The notes: generated by a model not told the origin, from the letters alone. A DNA stretch of 64,000 bases from CAVQFO01 sp963711725 (GCA_963711725.1 CAVQFO010000030.1:54097-118096); one strand, 5' to 3'. Positions 44,309 to 53,080 are shown, counted from the first letter of the stretch. Numbers and translations: made by a program.

Positions 44309-46309
44309 ATGAAACGCCCCATGAAAGAAGGTTCCAGCGTACAGACCCGTTTGATGATCGCGGCGATGATCCTGCTCATCGGCGCAACAGTGGTGGGCTC
44401 GTATCTCGCCCTGGGTTCATTCGAGCGGGAGTTCAAACCCGCCATGGAGAAAAAAGCCTCCGCGGTGGGCAGCTCCGTCAACAAGCTCATGACCAAAATG
44501 GTCGATTACGGCGTGCCGCTTTCCAAGCTGCGCGGCATGGATGCCATTTTCGACTCGGTCACCAAGGAAAACCCGGACATCGCCTATCTGGCCTTGAAGG
44601 ACGAATCCGGCAAGGTGTTGTTCGACCACTGGGGCGCTTCCGTTGAGAACGCGAGGAAATCCACCAAGGCCGGGCTGTACCTGAGCACCCAGAAGGTTCG
44701 CGGGCCCGGCGGGGCGGCCGAGGGCAGCATCGTGGTGGGCGCCGACAAGGAATACATGCAGCACCAGATGGACGAGATCATCACGGATATCGTCACCGTG
44801 CTGGTGGTGTCCGGCCTGATGGCCGCGGAACTCCTGCTGTTCCTCAACACCTTCATGGTGAGTGCGCCCCTGGAAGGTATTCGCAAGACCATGCGCCGCG
44901 TGCGCAACGGCGATTTTTCGGCCGTGATCGAGAATCAGAGCGGCGACCAGGTGGGCCGATTCGGCGCCCTGATCAATCGGGCAATCATGCGGGTGGACGA
45001 AATCTACCACCACCATAAGCCATCGGGCTGGGCCGAGAAGTTCAGCTTTGCCGAGAGAGGCACCTTGGCGGGCCAGTTCTCCGAAAAACTGCTGTACATC
45101 CGGCCGCCGCTGTTTCTGCTGATTTTCTCCGAATCCATGTCGCTTTCCTTTTTCCCGATTTACGTGGAAAGCCTTTACACGCCCATCGCGGACCTGCCCA
45201 AGAGCGTGGTGATCGGCCTGCCGATCTCGTTGTTCATGCTGATCTGGGCGTTGTCGCTGCCCTTCGCCGGGCAGTGGTCCGATCGTGCCGGCCGGCGCCG
45301 CAGCTTCCTGGTCGGCGCACTGATCACCGCCGTGGGCCTGGTGCTCACGGGCCTGGCCAACGACATGCTCCAGCTCCTGATCTACCGGTCCCTGACGGCC
45401 GTGGGCTATGGCATCGTGTTCATCTCGGCCCAGGGCTACGTCACCGATCACACCACGGCCAAGAATCGCACCAAGGGCATGGCACTGTTCCTGTCCGGAT
45501 TCTTCTCTGGATCTCTCTGCGGGGCGGCCATCGGCGGCATTCTCGCCGACCGTATCGGCTACCATGCCACCTTCTTCCTGTCGGCGTTCCTGTCCGTGGC
45601 CTCGGCCCTGTTCGTCTACCGCTTCCTGGTGGAGCGCCGGCGCGATCCGGACGCCGTACCGCGCAAGCTCAGCTTCGCCGACTTCAAGTCGCTGCTGGGG
45701 GACAAGTACTTCCTGACCATTACCTTCCTCTCCGCCATTCCGGCGAAGATGGCCCTGACCGGCTTCCTCTACTACGCCGGGCCGCTCTACCTGGGCCATC
45801 TGGGGGCCAGTCAGTCTTCCGCCGGCCGCATCCTCATGGCCTACGGCCTAGCCATCATCCTGGTTTCGCCGGTGAGTGCGTGGATCGCCGACAAGATGGG
45901 CAGGCGGCAGTTGTTCATAACCGTGGGCGGCCTGATGGCGGGCGGCTCGCTGCTGGTGGTTCACTTCGTGGACAACATCTGGGGCATGCTCGGCGGCGTT
46001 GCCATGCTGGGCGTGGCCCACGCCATCGGCGTATCACCGCAGCTCTCGCTGGTCACTCAGTTCCAGCAGCGTTCCGGATCGACCACCGCCCTGGGCACCA
46101 CCATCGGCATATTCCGCCTTACCGAACGTATCGGGAATATCGCCGGCCCCATCATCGCCGGGGCCCTGATTACGGTGTTCGGCTACTCCGGAGCGTTTCT
46201 CGGGATGGGCATCGGCGCCGTGGTCTGCGTAATCCTCTTCACCATTCTCATGTGGCTGTTCAACTGGCTGGACGGGCGCCAGGACCGGGCGGGAGTGGCA
46301 ACGGCATGA
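44309..46309 (+). CDS. Cache-HAMP-MFS fusion transporter
   Basis: 666-residue fusion. Residues 12-36 form a membrane helix, 37-158 a periplasmic sensor region of the single-Cache type (PDIAYLALKDESGKVLFDHWG), 160-184 a second helix and 184-235 a HAMP-like linker (APLEGIRKTMRRVRNGDFSAVI...). From about 262 a complete 12-helix MFS transporter follows, with the loop motif GQWSDRAGRRRSFLVGA and its repeat DKMGRRQL in the second half. The join is open in one frame with no sign of error. It overlaps the next gene by 4 bases. Direct ligand control of transport is a natural hypothesis. Confidence 0.88.
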   Translation: MKRPMKEGSSVQTRLMIAAMILLIGATVVGSYLALGSFEREFKPAMEKKASAVGSSVNKLMTKMVDYGVPLSKLRGMDAIFDSVTKENPDIAYLALKDESGKVLFDHWGASVENARKSTKAGLYLSTQKVRGPGGAAEGSIVVGADKEYMQHQMDEIITDIVTVLVVSGLMAAELLLFLNTFMVSAPLEGIRKTMRRVRNGDFSAVIENQSGDQVGRFGALINRAIMRVDEIYHHHKPSGWAEKFSFAERGTLAGQFSEKLLYIRPPLFLLIFSESMSLSFFPIYVESLYTPIADLPKSVVIGLPISLFMLIWALSLPFAGQWSDRAGRRRSFLVGALITAVGLVLTGLANDMLQLLIYRSLTAVGYGIVFISAQGYVTDHTTAKNRTKGMALFLSGFFSGSLCGAAIGGILADRIGYHATFFLSAFLSVASALFVYRFLVERRRDPDAVPRKLSFADFKSLLGDKYFLTITFLSAIPAKMALTGFLYYAGPLYLGHLGASQSSAGRILMAYGLAIILVSPVSAWIADKMGRRQLFITVGGLMAGGSLLVVHFVDNIWGMLGGVAMLGVAHAIGVSPQLSLVTQFQQRSGSTTALGTTIGIFRLTERIGNIAGPIIAGALITVFGYSGAFLGMGIGAVVCVILFTILMWLFNWLDGRQDRAGVATA

Positions 46310-47343
46310 AATCCATGAACTATTTCGCACGCATTCTTTGCACGATGCTGGTCGCCATGACGGCGGTGCTGGCCGCCGCGCCCGCCGACGCCGGGCAGGC
46401 CAAGCCGTTCCGCATCTACTTGGTGCTCTGGCGCGGCGTGACCGACGCCGAGCGGGGCTTCATGAGCTATTTCGAGGAGAACCACATCCCCGCCGAGTTC
46501 GTGGTTCGGGATGCCGGCAAGGACAAGACCAAGCTGGCGGGGTTCATCGACGAGATCAAGCGCGTGAAACCCGACCTGGTTTACACCTTCGGAACCACCG
46601 TCACCACGGTGGTGGCCGGCAAGGCCGGCGCGGTGGACCCGGCCAAGAATGTCACCAATGTGCCCATCGTCTTCAACATCGTCGCCGATCCGCTGGGCGC
46701 CGGTCTGACCAAAACCCTGAGCGGCACCGGGCGGAATCTCACGGGCACCTCTCATTCGGTTCCCCTCCCCACACAGATCAAGGCGATGGAGACCCTGGAC
46801 AAATTCAAGACCGTGGGCGCCATCTACAACCCGCTGGAGACCAACTCCGCGCTCGCCATCAAGCAGCTGGGGCCCATGTTGGAGAAGGACGGGATCGATT
46901 TCGTCCCCGTGCCGGTGCCGGTGAAAGACGGCATGGCTCAGTTGGACGGCGTGCCCCAGGCCGTGGACAAGCTCGCCAAGGCGGGGGCGCAGATTGTCTA
47001 TCTGCCCTCGGACTCGTTCCTGATTTCCAACGCCCAGACGGTGGTGCAGGCCATCCATGACCATGGCATTCCCACTTTCTCGGCCACGGAAACCCCCATC
47101 CGCAAGGCCGGCGCCCTGATCGGCATCGTCAGCAACTACTTCACCGTGGGCAAGTTTGCCGGCTACAAGGCGCGGCAGATCCTGGTCGACGGCAAGAAGG
47201 CGGGGTCCATCCCCATCGAAACCCTGGCCAAGTACACCTTCCTGGTGGATCTGGACACCATGAAGAAGCTCGACTACTACCCGCCGGTGCCGGTGCTGCA
47301 GTTCGCGGCCGTGGTGGGCGGCGACGAGCAGGCGGCCCGCTGA
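46306..47343 (+). CDS. TrpX/ABC_sub_bind-type periplasmic binding protein
   Basis: 345-residue periplasmic protein with a signal peptide (residues 1-29, ending PADA). It has the two-lobed fold of PF04392: LVYTFGTTVTTVVAG, VPIVFNIVADPLGAGL, GRNLTGTSHSVPLPTQI, TVGAIYNPLETNS and AGAQIVYLPSDSFLISN. Family members bind aromatic amino acids or related ligands and normally work with a YufP/Q-like ABC permease, which is absent here. The ATG overlaps the MFS stop (ATGA), suggesting that it supplies ligand to the sensor-MFS protein or to the sensor domains encoded upstream. Confidence 0.88.
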   Translation: MKSMNYFARILCTMLVAMTAVLAAAPADAGQAKPFRIYLVLWRGVTDAERGFMSYFEENHIPAEFVVRDAGKDKTKLAGFIDEIKRVKPDLVYTFGTTVTTVVAGKAGAVDPAKNVTNVPIVFNIVADPLGAGLTKTLSGTGRNLTGTSHSVPLPTQIKAMETLDKFKTVGAIYNPLETNSALAIKQLGPMLEKDGIDFVPVPVPVKDGMAQLDGVPQAVDKLAKAGAQIVYLPSDSFLISNAQTVVQAIHDHGIPTFSATETPIRKAGALIGIVSNYFTVGKFAGYKARQILVDGKKAGSIPIETLAKYTFLVDLDTMKKLDYYPPVPVLQFAAVVGGDEQAAR

Positions 47344-47723
47344 TGGAAACCGCGCCGGAGAGCTACTTCAACGCCGAAGACGCCGCCGAAGGGGCTCTGC
47401 CGGCCTGGTTCATCCCAAGGATGATGGACAACAGCACCGGCGGTTACTGCCTGATGCTGTCCACGGGCCTGGTCATGGCGGTGCAGCGCATCGACCGCCT
47501 GCACCGGGCTTCCGACGGCGGATTGTGGTTGGACGTGGAGTTGGCCGAGCGGCCCGAGTATGCCTCGGGGCGCAAGGCCGGCATCTTCTATGCCCAGTCC
47601 TACGGGCAGGCGGCCACGGTCAACGCCGCCCATGTGGTCACCGCCTTCGAGTTCAATCCGGGCCAGGAGCCCTCCGACTGGGATGGCACCTGGCTGCACA
47701 CAGGCGGCAAGGTAAACCTCTGA
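47343..47723 (+). CDS. Hypothetical protein, last gene of the sensor-transport operon
   Basis: 126-residue protein with no family recognised. Its ATG overlaps the preceding stop (TGATG), and the compact sequence (LPAWFIPRMMDNSTGGYCLMLSTGL ... GRKAGIFYAQSYGQAATVNAAHVVTAFEFNPGQ) reads like a small soluble cytoplasmic protein without signal or membrane helix. Strict coupling to the binding-protein gene argues for a function in the same process. Codon use resembles its neighbours. Confidence 0.7.
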   Translation: METAPESYFNAEDAAEGALPAWFIPRMMDNSTGGYCLMLSTGLVMAVQRIDRLHRASDGGLWLDVELAERPEYASGRKAGIFYAQSYGQAATVNAAHVVTAFEFNPGQEPSDWDGTWLHTGGKVNL

Positions 47724-47751
47724 CCCGGGCCAGGAAAGTCAGTGACTACGG

Positions 47752-47843
47752 GTAGGTCGGGTTAGCGCGCCAGCGCGTAACCCGACAAGGCAATCCGATC
47801 GAGCCTGTTTGTTGGGTTTCACCTACAGAGCGTAGCGAAACCC
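47752..47843. repeat. REP-like palindromes
   Basis: GTAGGTCGGGTTAGCGCGCC...CGCGTAACCCGAC (47752-47786) is a hairpin of the same family as at 12987 and 63681. A second hairpin, GGGTTTCACCTACAGAGCGTAGCGAAACCC, lies at 47814-47843, ahead of wrbA. Confidence 0.75.
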
Positions 47844-47933
47844 ATGGCTCTCGTCCCTCCTCCACGGTTGATCGATCCAAGCCGCGGCCCCACACCGGGA
47901 GCATGGCAAACGCCGCAACCGACGGAGGGGACT

Positions 47934-48539
47934 ATGACAACCAAGGTACTGGTTCTCTACTACAGCACCTGGGGCCACGTGGAGCAGATGGCCCAGGCCG
48001 TGGCCAAGGGCGCGCGTGAGGTTGAGGGCGCGGAGGTGCACATCAAGCGCGTCCCCGAGTTGATGCCCGAGGACGTGGCCCGGCAAGCCGGCGCCAAGCT
48101 GGACCAGGAGGCGCCCGTTGCCAAGGTGGACGAATTGCCGGACTACGATGCCATCATCTTCGGCACCCCCACCCGCTACGGCAACATGGCCGCGCAGATG
48201 CGCAATTTCCTGGATCAGACCGGCAGCCTCTGGGCCGACGGCTCCTTGATCGGGAAGGTGGGTTCCGTTTTCGCCTCCACCGCCACCCAGCACGGCGGCC
48301 AGGAGACCACCATCACTTCGTTTCATACCACGCTGCTTCACCACGGCATGGTGATTGTCGGCGTGCCGTATTCCTGTTCCGATCTGCGGGAACTGGGCGA
48401 AGTGGCCGGCGGCACGCCTTACGGCGCCACCACCATGGCGGCCGGCGACGGAAGCCGCCAGCCCACGGAACTGGAGCTGGGCATTGCCAGCTTCCAGGGC
48501 CGTCACGTAACCGAGATCGCGGCGAAACTGAAAGGATGA
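47934..48539 (+). CDS. wrbA: NAD(P)H:quinone oxidoreductase WrbA
   Basis: 201-residue flavodoxin-like FMN enzyme that reduces quinones by two electrons and limits semiquinone formation. Seen: VLVLYYSTWGHVEQMAQAV (phosphate-binding loop), GTPTRYGNMAAQMRNFLDQTG, STATQHGGQETT and YGATTMAAGDGSRQPTELEL, the full WrbA signature order. GGAGGGG lies ahead of ATG 47934. It is followed after 7 bases by a glutathionyl-hydroquinone reductase, so the two may act together in quinone detoxification. Confidence 0.95.
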   Translation: MTTKVLVLYYSTWGHVEQMAQAVAKGAREVEGAEVHIKRVPELMPEDVARQAGAKLDQEAPVAKVDELPDYDAIIFGTPTRYGNMAAQMRNFLDQTGSLWADGSLIGKVGSVFASTATQHGGQETTITSFHTTLLHHGMVIVGVPYSCSDLRELGEVAGGTPYGATTMAAGDGSRQPTELELGIASFQGRHVTEIAAKLKG

Positions 48540-48546
48540 GGTGAGG

Positions 48547-49479
48547 ATGGGATTACTGGTTGACGGCCAATGGCGGGAGCAGTGGTACGACACCGATGCC
48601 CACGGCGGGCGCTTCGTCCGCCCCGACAGTGCCTTTCGGGACTGGGTGAGCGCCGACGGCGCCACGGGTTTCCCGGCCCAATCCGGCCGTTATCATCTGT
48701 ATGTCTCGCTGGCCTGCCCCTGGGCCCATCGCACGCTGATCGCCCGCCATCTCAAGGGTCTGGAAGCGGTAATCCCCGTCTCCATCGTCCACCCCCACAT
48801 GGGCGACCGGGGCTGGACGTTCGATCCCTACCCGGGCGCGACCGGCGACCGGGTCAACGGTTTTGCGTACCTGCATCAGCTGTACACGGCCGCCAGGCCC
48901 GACTACACGGGTCGTGTCACCGTTCCGGCGCTGTGGGACACCGAGCGCCGCACCATCGTCAACAACGAGTCCTCGGAACTGCTCCGGATGCTGAACTCCG
49001 CGTTCGACGCCTACGCCGATTCGGATCTCGATCTCTACCCGGCGGATCTTCGCGAGGAGATCGATCAGGTGAACGAGCTGGTCTACGACCGAATCAACAA
49101 CGGCGTGTACAAGACCGGCTTCGCCACCAGCCAGGAGGCCTACGAAGAGGCCGTGGGCCGCCTTTTCGACGCTCTGGATCAGATGGAGGAGCGGCTGGGG
49201 AACCAGTCCTACCTGGTGGGCAACCGTTTCACAGAGGCGGACGTGCGCCTGTTCACCACGCTGATTCGGTTCGATCCGGTCTACGTGGGTCACTTCAAGT
49301 GCAACCTGAGGCGCCTCAGGGACTACCCGCGCCTATGGGACTACACCCGCCGGATCTATCACCGCCCCGGCGTGCGCGAGACCGTGGATTTTGACCACAT
49401 CAAACGGCACTACTACACCAGTCATCCTGGGATCAATCCGACCGGGATTATCCCGGTAGGGCCGGAGTTGGATTTTTAG
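48547..49479 (+). CDS. Glutathionyl-hydroquinone reductase (Xi-class GST, YqjG-like)
   Basis: 310-residue Xi-class glutathione transferase, which removes glutathione from glutathionyl-hydroquinones. The active-site Cys is in SLACPWAHRTLIAR near residue 60, followed by VHPHMGDRGWTF, VPALWDTERRTIVNNESSELLRM (glutathione-binding ESSE) and the C-terminal FKCNLRRLRDYPRLWDYTRRIYH with HPGINPTGIIPVGP, all diagnostic. ATG 48547 has AGGTGAGG upstream and is preferred over GTG 48541. Likely co-transcribed with wrbA. Confidence 0.95.
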   Translation: MGLLVDGQWREQWYDTDAHGGRFVRPDSAFRDWVSADGATGFPAQSGRYHLYVSLACPWAHRTLIARHLKGLEAVIPVSIVHPHMGDRGWTFDPYPGATGDRVNGFAYLHQLYTAARPDYTGRVTVPALWDTERRTIVNNESSELLRMLNSAFDAYADSDLDLYPADLREEIDQVNELVYDRINNGVYKTGFATSQEAYEEAVGRLFDALDQMEERLGNQSYLVGNRFTEADVRLFTTLIRFDPVYVGHFKCNLRRLRDYPRLWDYTRRIYHRPGVRETVDFDHIKRHYYTSHPGINPTGIIPVGPELDF

Positions 49480-49514
49480 GTCAATGGGCGGGGTCTTCGC
49501 GAGGGCATGCTTCG

Positions 49515-49543
49515 TGTAGGAGCGGCGCTCACCGCCGCGAACG
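49515..49543. repeat. REP element (GGAGCGGCG family)
   Basis: TGTAGGAGCGGCGCTCACCGCCGCGAACG forms a compact hairpin (GCGGCG/CGCCGC) between convergent genes. It is nearly identical to the pair at 63736-63815 and resembles Pseudomonas-type REP sequences. Confidence 0.8.
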
Positions 49544-49544
49544 C

Positions 49545-49952
49545 TCATCCGCCGAACAGCACCGGATCCCGCTCCAATTCGTCCAATAATCCAGCCGGAT
49601 CGGGGCAGCGGTTGATCATCAGATTCTTGAAGTGAACGTAGCCGTCCAGATCGGTGGCCAGCAGGCGTACCGCAATGCCGTCGCCGCGCACGTCGATCAC
49701 CTCCACTGTCAGGTCCAGGTGGCATTCCGAGACTTCCGGGTCCAGGAACAGATGCAGGTCGCAACAGCACCCGCATTTCAAGGTGACCTCCCCGGCCGGG
49801 CGCAGCAGCGCGCCGCCGAAGCTCAGGTCGTTGGTCTCCATTGCGTAGTGGTGCCCCTGCCGGTCGTCCAGTTCGCCCGGAAGATGAATGGGCAGTCGCT
49901 GATGTCGGCGTCGTTCCACCCTGGTTTCCCCGCGTGCATGGCCTGATTCCAA
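49545..49952 (-). CDS. PilZ domain protein
   Basis: 135-residue protein with a single PilZ domain. The c-di-GMP-binding RRxxR motif is RRRHQR near residue 14, followed by the (D/N)xSxxG motif as NDLSFGG. Then LLRPAGEVTLKCGCCCDLHLFL carries an unusual CGCCC cysteine cluster, and DVRGDGIAVRLLATDLDGYVHFKNLM completes the barrel. A c-di-GMP receptor of unknown output is the likely role. The exact start is uncertain: GTG 49919 would give a shorter product. It is convergent with the GST gene and divergent from xni. Confidence 0.85.
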   Translation of the reverse strand: MESGHARGETRVERRRHQRLPIHLPGELDDRQGHHYAMETNDLSFGGALLRPAGEVTLKCGCCCDLHLFLDPEVSECHLDLTVEVIDVRGDGIAVRLLATDLDGYVHFKNLMINRCPDPAGLLDELERDPVLFGG

Positions 49953-50092
49953 CGTAGCGCGGAGGTGCGTCCCGGACCGTGAACCAATTCACTCTCGCCG
50001 CCTTGTCCGACGTCCGGCAATCGGCGGCCCGGCGATTGATCCCGCCGTCGCCTTGTGCTCCCATGTCGGCAAGCCCCCGACACGCCGAGACC

Positions 50093-50935
50093 ATGCCCGA
50101 ACTCCATCTCATCGATGCCAGCGTCTACATCTTCCGGGCGTGGTTTTCCGTGGACGAATCCGTGCGGGACAGCGCCGGCGGCCCCGCCAACGCCGTGCTG
50201 GGTTTCGGCAATTTCCTTTGCGACTTCCTGGAGCAGGCCCGGCCCACCCACGTGGCCGTGGCCTTCGACGAAAGCCTGACCACCTGCTTCCGCAACGAAA
50301 TCTATCCCGCCTACAAGGCCAACCGGCCCGAAGCCCCCGAAGAGCTGAAACAGCAGATGCGTACCTGCCGGACCTTGGTGGAGGCCCTGGGGCTTCCCGC
50401 CCTGGTCAGCGACCGCTTCGAGGCCGACGACCTGATCGGCACCGCCGCCCAGCGTTTTCGCGGCCACGGCTTCAACATGCGCTACATCACCGCCGACAAG
50501 GACCTGGCCCAATTGCTGGAGCCCGGCGACCGGCTCTGGGACGCCGGTGGCCGGCGCATGATCGACGTCGACAACTGCCTGGATGTCATGGGCGTGCGCG
50601 CCGATCAGATCGCGGATTTCCTCGCCATCGCCGGCGACAGCGTGGACAACATCCCGGGCGTGCCGGGCATCGGCCCCAAGGGCGCGTCCACCTTGTTGGC
50701 GCACCTGGATACCCTGGAAGGCGTGTACGCCGGCTTGGAAACCGTCTCCGGCCTCCCGCTGCGCGGCGCCAAACGCGTTCAGCGCCTGCTCGAAGAACAC
50801 CGGGAGCTGGCCTTCGTCTCGCGCCAGCTGACCGGCATCCACCGGGAGGTGCCGCTTGTCTGCGAGCCGGAGGACCTCCTGTGGCAGGGCCCCGACGCCG
50901 AACCGGCTTGGCCGAACTCCCCCTGCCGGGGATAA
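50093..50935 (+). CDS. 5'-3' exonuclease / flap endonuclease, Xni-like
   Basis: FEN-type nuclease homologous to the 5'-nuclease domain of PolI. Seen: LIDASVYIFRAWF, VAFDESLTTCFRNEIYPAYKANRPEAPEEL, EADDLIGTAAQRF, YITADKDLAQLL, ADFLAIAGDSVDNIPGVPGIGPKGASTLL, with the metal-binding acidic residues and helix-hairpin-helix intact. ATG 50093 (PELHLIDASVY) is chosen. The frame ends at 50935; a one-base change near 50905 would instead extend it to a TGA at 50979, overlapping the next ATG (ATGA), which looks more natural. About 280-295 residues either way. Confidence 0.85.
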   Translation: MPELHLIDASVYIFRAWFSVDESVRDSAGGPANAVLGFGNFLCDFLEQARPTHVAVAFDESLTTCFRNEIYPAYKANRPEAPEELKQQMRTCRTLVEALGLPALVSDRFEADDLIGTAAQRFRGHGFNMRYITADKDLAQLLEPGDRLWDAGGRRMIDVDNCLDVMGVRADQIADFLAIAGDSVDNIPGVPGIGPKGASTLLAHLDTLEGVYAGLETVSGLPLRGAKRVQRLLEEHRELAFVSRQLTGIHREVPLVCEPEDLLWQGPDAEPAWPNSPCRG

Positions 50936-50975
50936 CACGTCGCCGCGCCCTGCGGCTGGCCGGCACCAGCGCCGC

Positions 50976-51859
50976 ATGACCCCCGCCATCGAACGGGCGC
51001 CTGGGCTCCGCACTGGGTCGTCCATTCCAATGCCGCCGTGCCGAGCCGGTGGCCGGCGGCAGCATCAACCGCGCCTACCGCCTGGAGGGGAGATTCCGGG
51101 GAACGCTACTTCCTCAAGGTCAACGCCGCCGACGGCCTGGACATGTTCGAGGCCGAATACGAAGGGCTGCGCGAGCTGGCGGCGCCCAAAGCCATCCGCG
51201 TCCCGGCGCCAATCACCTCGGGCGTCGACGGCAACCAGTCCTACCTGATCCTGGAATACCTGGGACTGGGCCCGCCGCGACGCGGTTCCGAAGAGCGCCT
51301 GGGTGAGCAACTGGCCGCGCTGCATCAGACCACCGCCCAGCAATACGGCTGGTTCCGGGATAACACCATCGGCAGCACCCCACAGCCCAATCCCCGGGAA
51401 AGCAACTGGCCCGCCTTCTTCGCCCGTCACCGCCTGGGCTTCCAACTGGACCTGGCCGAACGAAGCGGCCTGGACCGCCGCACCCTGGATGCCGGGCGCG
51501 ATCTGGCCCAAAGACTTCCGGCCCTGTTCACGGACTACCGTCCCGTGCCCTCCTTGCTGCATGGTGACCTCTGGGGCGGCAACGTCGGCTACGACGCCGA
51601 AGGCGCCCCCGTCCTGTTCGACCCGGCCGTCTATTACGGCGACCGCGAAACCGACATCGCCATGACCGAACTCTTCGGCGGCTTCGGCCCCGCCTTCTAC
51701 GACGCCTACCGCGCCGCCTGGCCCCTGGATGCCGGCTACGCCGCCCGCCGGGATCTCTATCGCCTGTATCACGTGCTGAACCACTACAACCTGTTCGGAG
51801 GCGGCTACGGCGCGCAAGCGGGGCGGTTGATCCGGTCCGTGTTGGCGGAGTTGGCCTGA
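50976..51859 (+). CDS. Fructosamine kinase family protein (two frameshifts)
   Basis: Ketosamine/fructosamine-3-kinase-like enzyme (YniA type) thought to help repair glycated proteins. Core motifs: EPVAGGSINRAYRLEG, RYFLKV, LILEYLGLG, LGEQLAALHQ, FGWFRDNTIGSTPQ-like YGWFRDNTIGSTPQPN, LLHGDLWGGNVGY (catalytic) and LFDPAVYYGDRETDIAMTELFGGF. Three frames are needed. The first switch is at GGG 50995-50997 and the second at GGGG 51087-51090; one G too many at each restores 293 residues. Everything else is conserved, so homopolymer error is likely. Confidence 0.85.
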
Positions 51860-51901
51860 GCCTTGGTGCACGAAGTCTCATCCGGGAGGCGCACAAACCG
51901 G

Positions 51902-51965
51902 CCGTAGCCTGGATGCAACGCAGAACGTAGGGCGCAATAACCGTAGGGCATTGCGCCGTAAGAAT
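51902..51965. repeat. REP-like inverted repeat
   Basis: GTAGGGCGCAATAACCGTAGGGCATTGCGCC (about 51928-51956) forms a hairpin through GGCGCAAT/ATTGCGCC, preceded by a GTAGCCTGGATGCAACG unit resembling the repeat at 63918. It lies between convergent genes. Confidence 0.7.
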
Positions 51966-51971
51966 CCGCGA

Positions 51972-52315
51972 CTACTCCTGCGTGACAATATCGACCGAAA
52001 TCTCCACCGCCGGAATCGATCCCTGTTCTCAAGCCAGTGTCGGGTGTTCCTGTCTTCGGGCCAGCCAAGCCCGGGACCGTATTCCGTCGCGACCCCATCC
52101 CGATGGTCGGTAATCGTTCCCTGCAGGATGTAGACAATACCCGGCCTGCCTTTGTGATCGTGGATCGGGCCGAAGACCCCGCCGGGCTCGATGGTGACCA
52201 TCCGCATTCGAAGCTGGCGCCCTGCCATGCCCTCGATCTCGGGTCCGAGGTCAACCGTTGAAAGCAATTTCACCGCAACACCTCTTGTCTCCGGTGCTAC
52301 TTGTTCGCTGGCCAC
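51972..52315 (-). CDS. Small cupin-domain protein (frameshifted near the C terminus)
   Basis: About 115-residue single-domain cupin. GTG 52315 follows GAGGAAA at good spacing. Seen: MVTIEPGGVFGPIHDHKGRPGIVYILQGTITDHRDG, with the His pair of cupin motif 1, and GLGWPEDRNTRHWLENR for motif 2. After NRD the frame shifts near 52012-52020 and resumes as IPAVEISVDIV, then stops at 51972. The simplest explanation is one missing base. No enzyme or sugar-related activity can be assigned; homologues are often annotated only as cupin-domain proteins. Confidence 0.75.
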
Positions 52316-52668
52316 ATCCGTTTCCTCTGCGAAAGGTTTTGGGGCCCGGCACCGCGTTACCGGGGAATACGGAATAGGTGCTCTCGAGCGAAACATCAAT
52401 CCGGCGGGAGACAATGCGATATCGCCGTCGATGGTGGGCGCGCCGCCCATAACTCTTTGTCTTCGAATTCAGGTCATTTCCCAAGCGTGCCAACCCAGCA
52501 GCGCCGAAAGCGCGCCCCGCTTGTGCACGAAAGATGTGGCTGTCCTGGCCTTCTCCTGGATCATGCGGGCGGACCAGAGGATGGGCTAAGTTATTGTTCG
52601 GACGAGTGTAAAACGGTGAGTGCCCCGGTCCTTTGCTCCAGCGCTCTGTTAGGCATTTATTCTTCTCT
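52316..52668. other. Intergenic region left of the cassette array
   Basis: 353 bases without a gene that I can support. The right part contains a degenerate attC-like end at 52600-52654. The left part has mixed composition and short stop-interrupted frames only, possibly the debris of an old cassette. Confidence 0.45.
52609..52654 (-). other. Degenerate attC-like site, end of gene-cassette array
   Basis: On the minus strand the sequence after the gene at 52669 begins GCCTAACAGAGCGCTGG, a standard attC R''/L'' start (RYYYAAC at 52648-52654). The other end is not clear: GTTTTAC at 52609-52615 or a CTTAGCC further on. It is the leftmost of the putative cassette junctions. Confidence 0.5.
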
Positions 52669-53049
52669 TCAGTGGCTTAGCTTGCCTGACCAGCGATCTC
52701 GTCCCTTCCAGAACGGGCACTGTGGGCAGCTCTCGCCTTCTGGATAATCGATGCCCTCTTCGTGAGGGCAGCCGATGATGCGCTCGAGCATGACAATCGA
52801 TTTCGCCTCATGCTCGCGGACGAAGCTCAGCACCTCTTCCAGCACAACGTGATCATTCCGGAGATCCTCCGCCGAATGCCACTTGCGAAGGGGCTCCGCG
52901 TCGGCTCCTTCATAGGCGAGGATTCCCACGACCAGCTTCGTGGCCTTCTTGTCCGTGGGACCGTAAAAGGCGACGGTGGCGACCGGGTGCCCTCTAAAAC
53001 CCTTTTTCGCCCTCTTCGTCAGCGCTTTCTTCGCTCTGTCCTTCAGCAC
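52669..53049 (-). CDS. Cassette-borne hypothetical protein with C-terminal Cys cluster
   Basis: 126-residue protein with a basic N terminus (KDRAKKALTKRAKKGFRGHPVATVAFYGP), a mixed alpha-beta middle and a cysteine motif near the end (GCPHEEGIDYPEGESCPQCPFWKGRDRW) that could bind metal. Proteins of this kind turn up in gene cassettes and near mobile DNA; no function is known. It lies between two attC-like sites in the cassette orientation. The ATG at 53049 is followed by good codon use but is less GC-rich than the chromosomal genes nearby. Confidence 0.7.
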   Translation of the reverse strand: MLKDRAKKALTKRAKKGFRGHPVATVAFYGPTDKKATKLVVGILAYEGADAEPLRKWHSAEDLRNDHVVLEEVLSFVREHEAKSIVMLERIIGCPHEEGIDYPEGESCPQCPFWKGRDRWSGKLSH

Positions 53050-53080
53050 TGGATGGGTTTCCTCAGTGTCTCTTGGGGAT

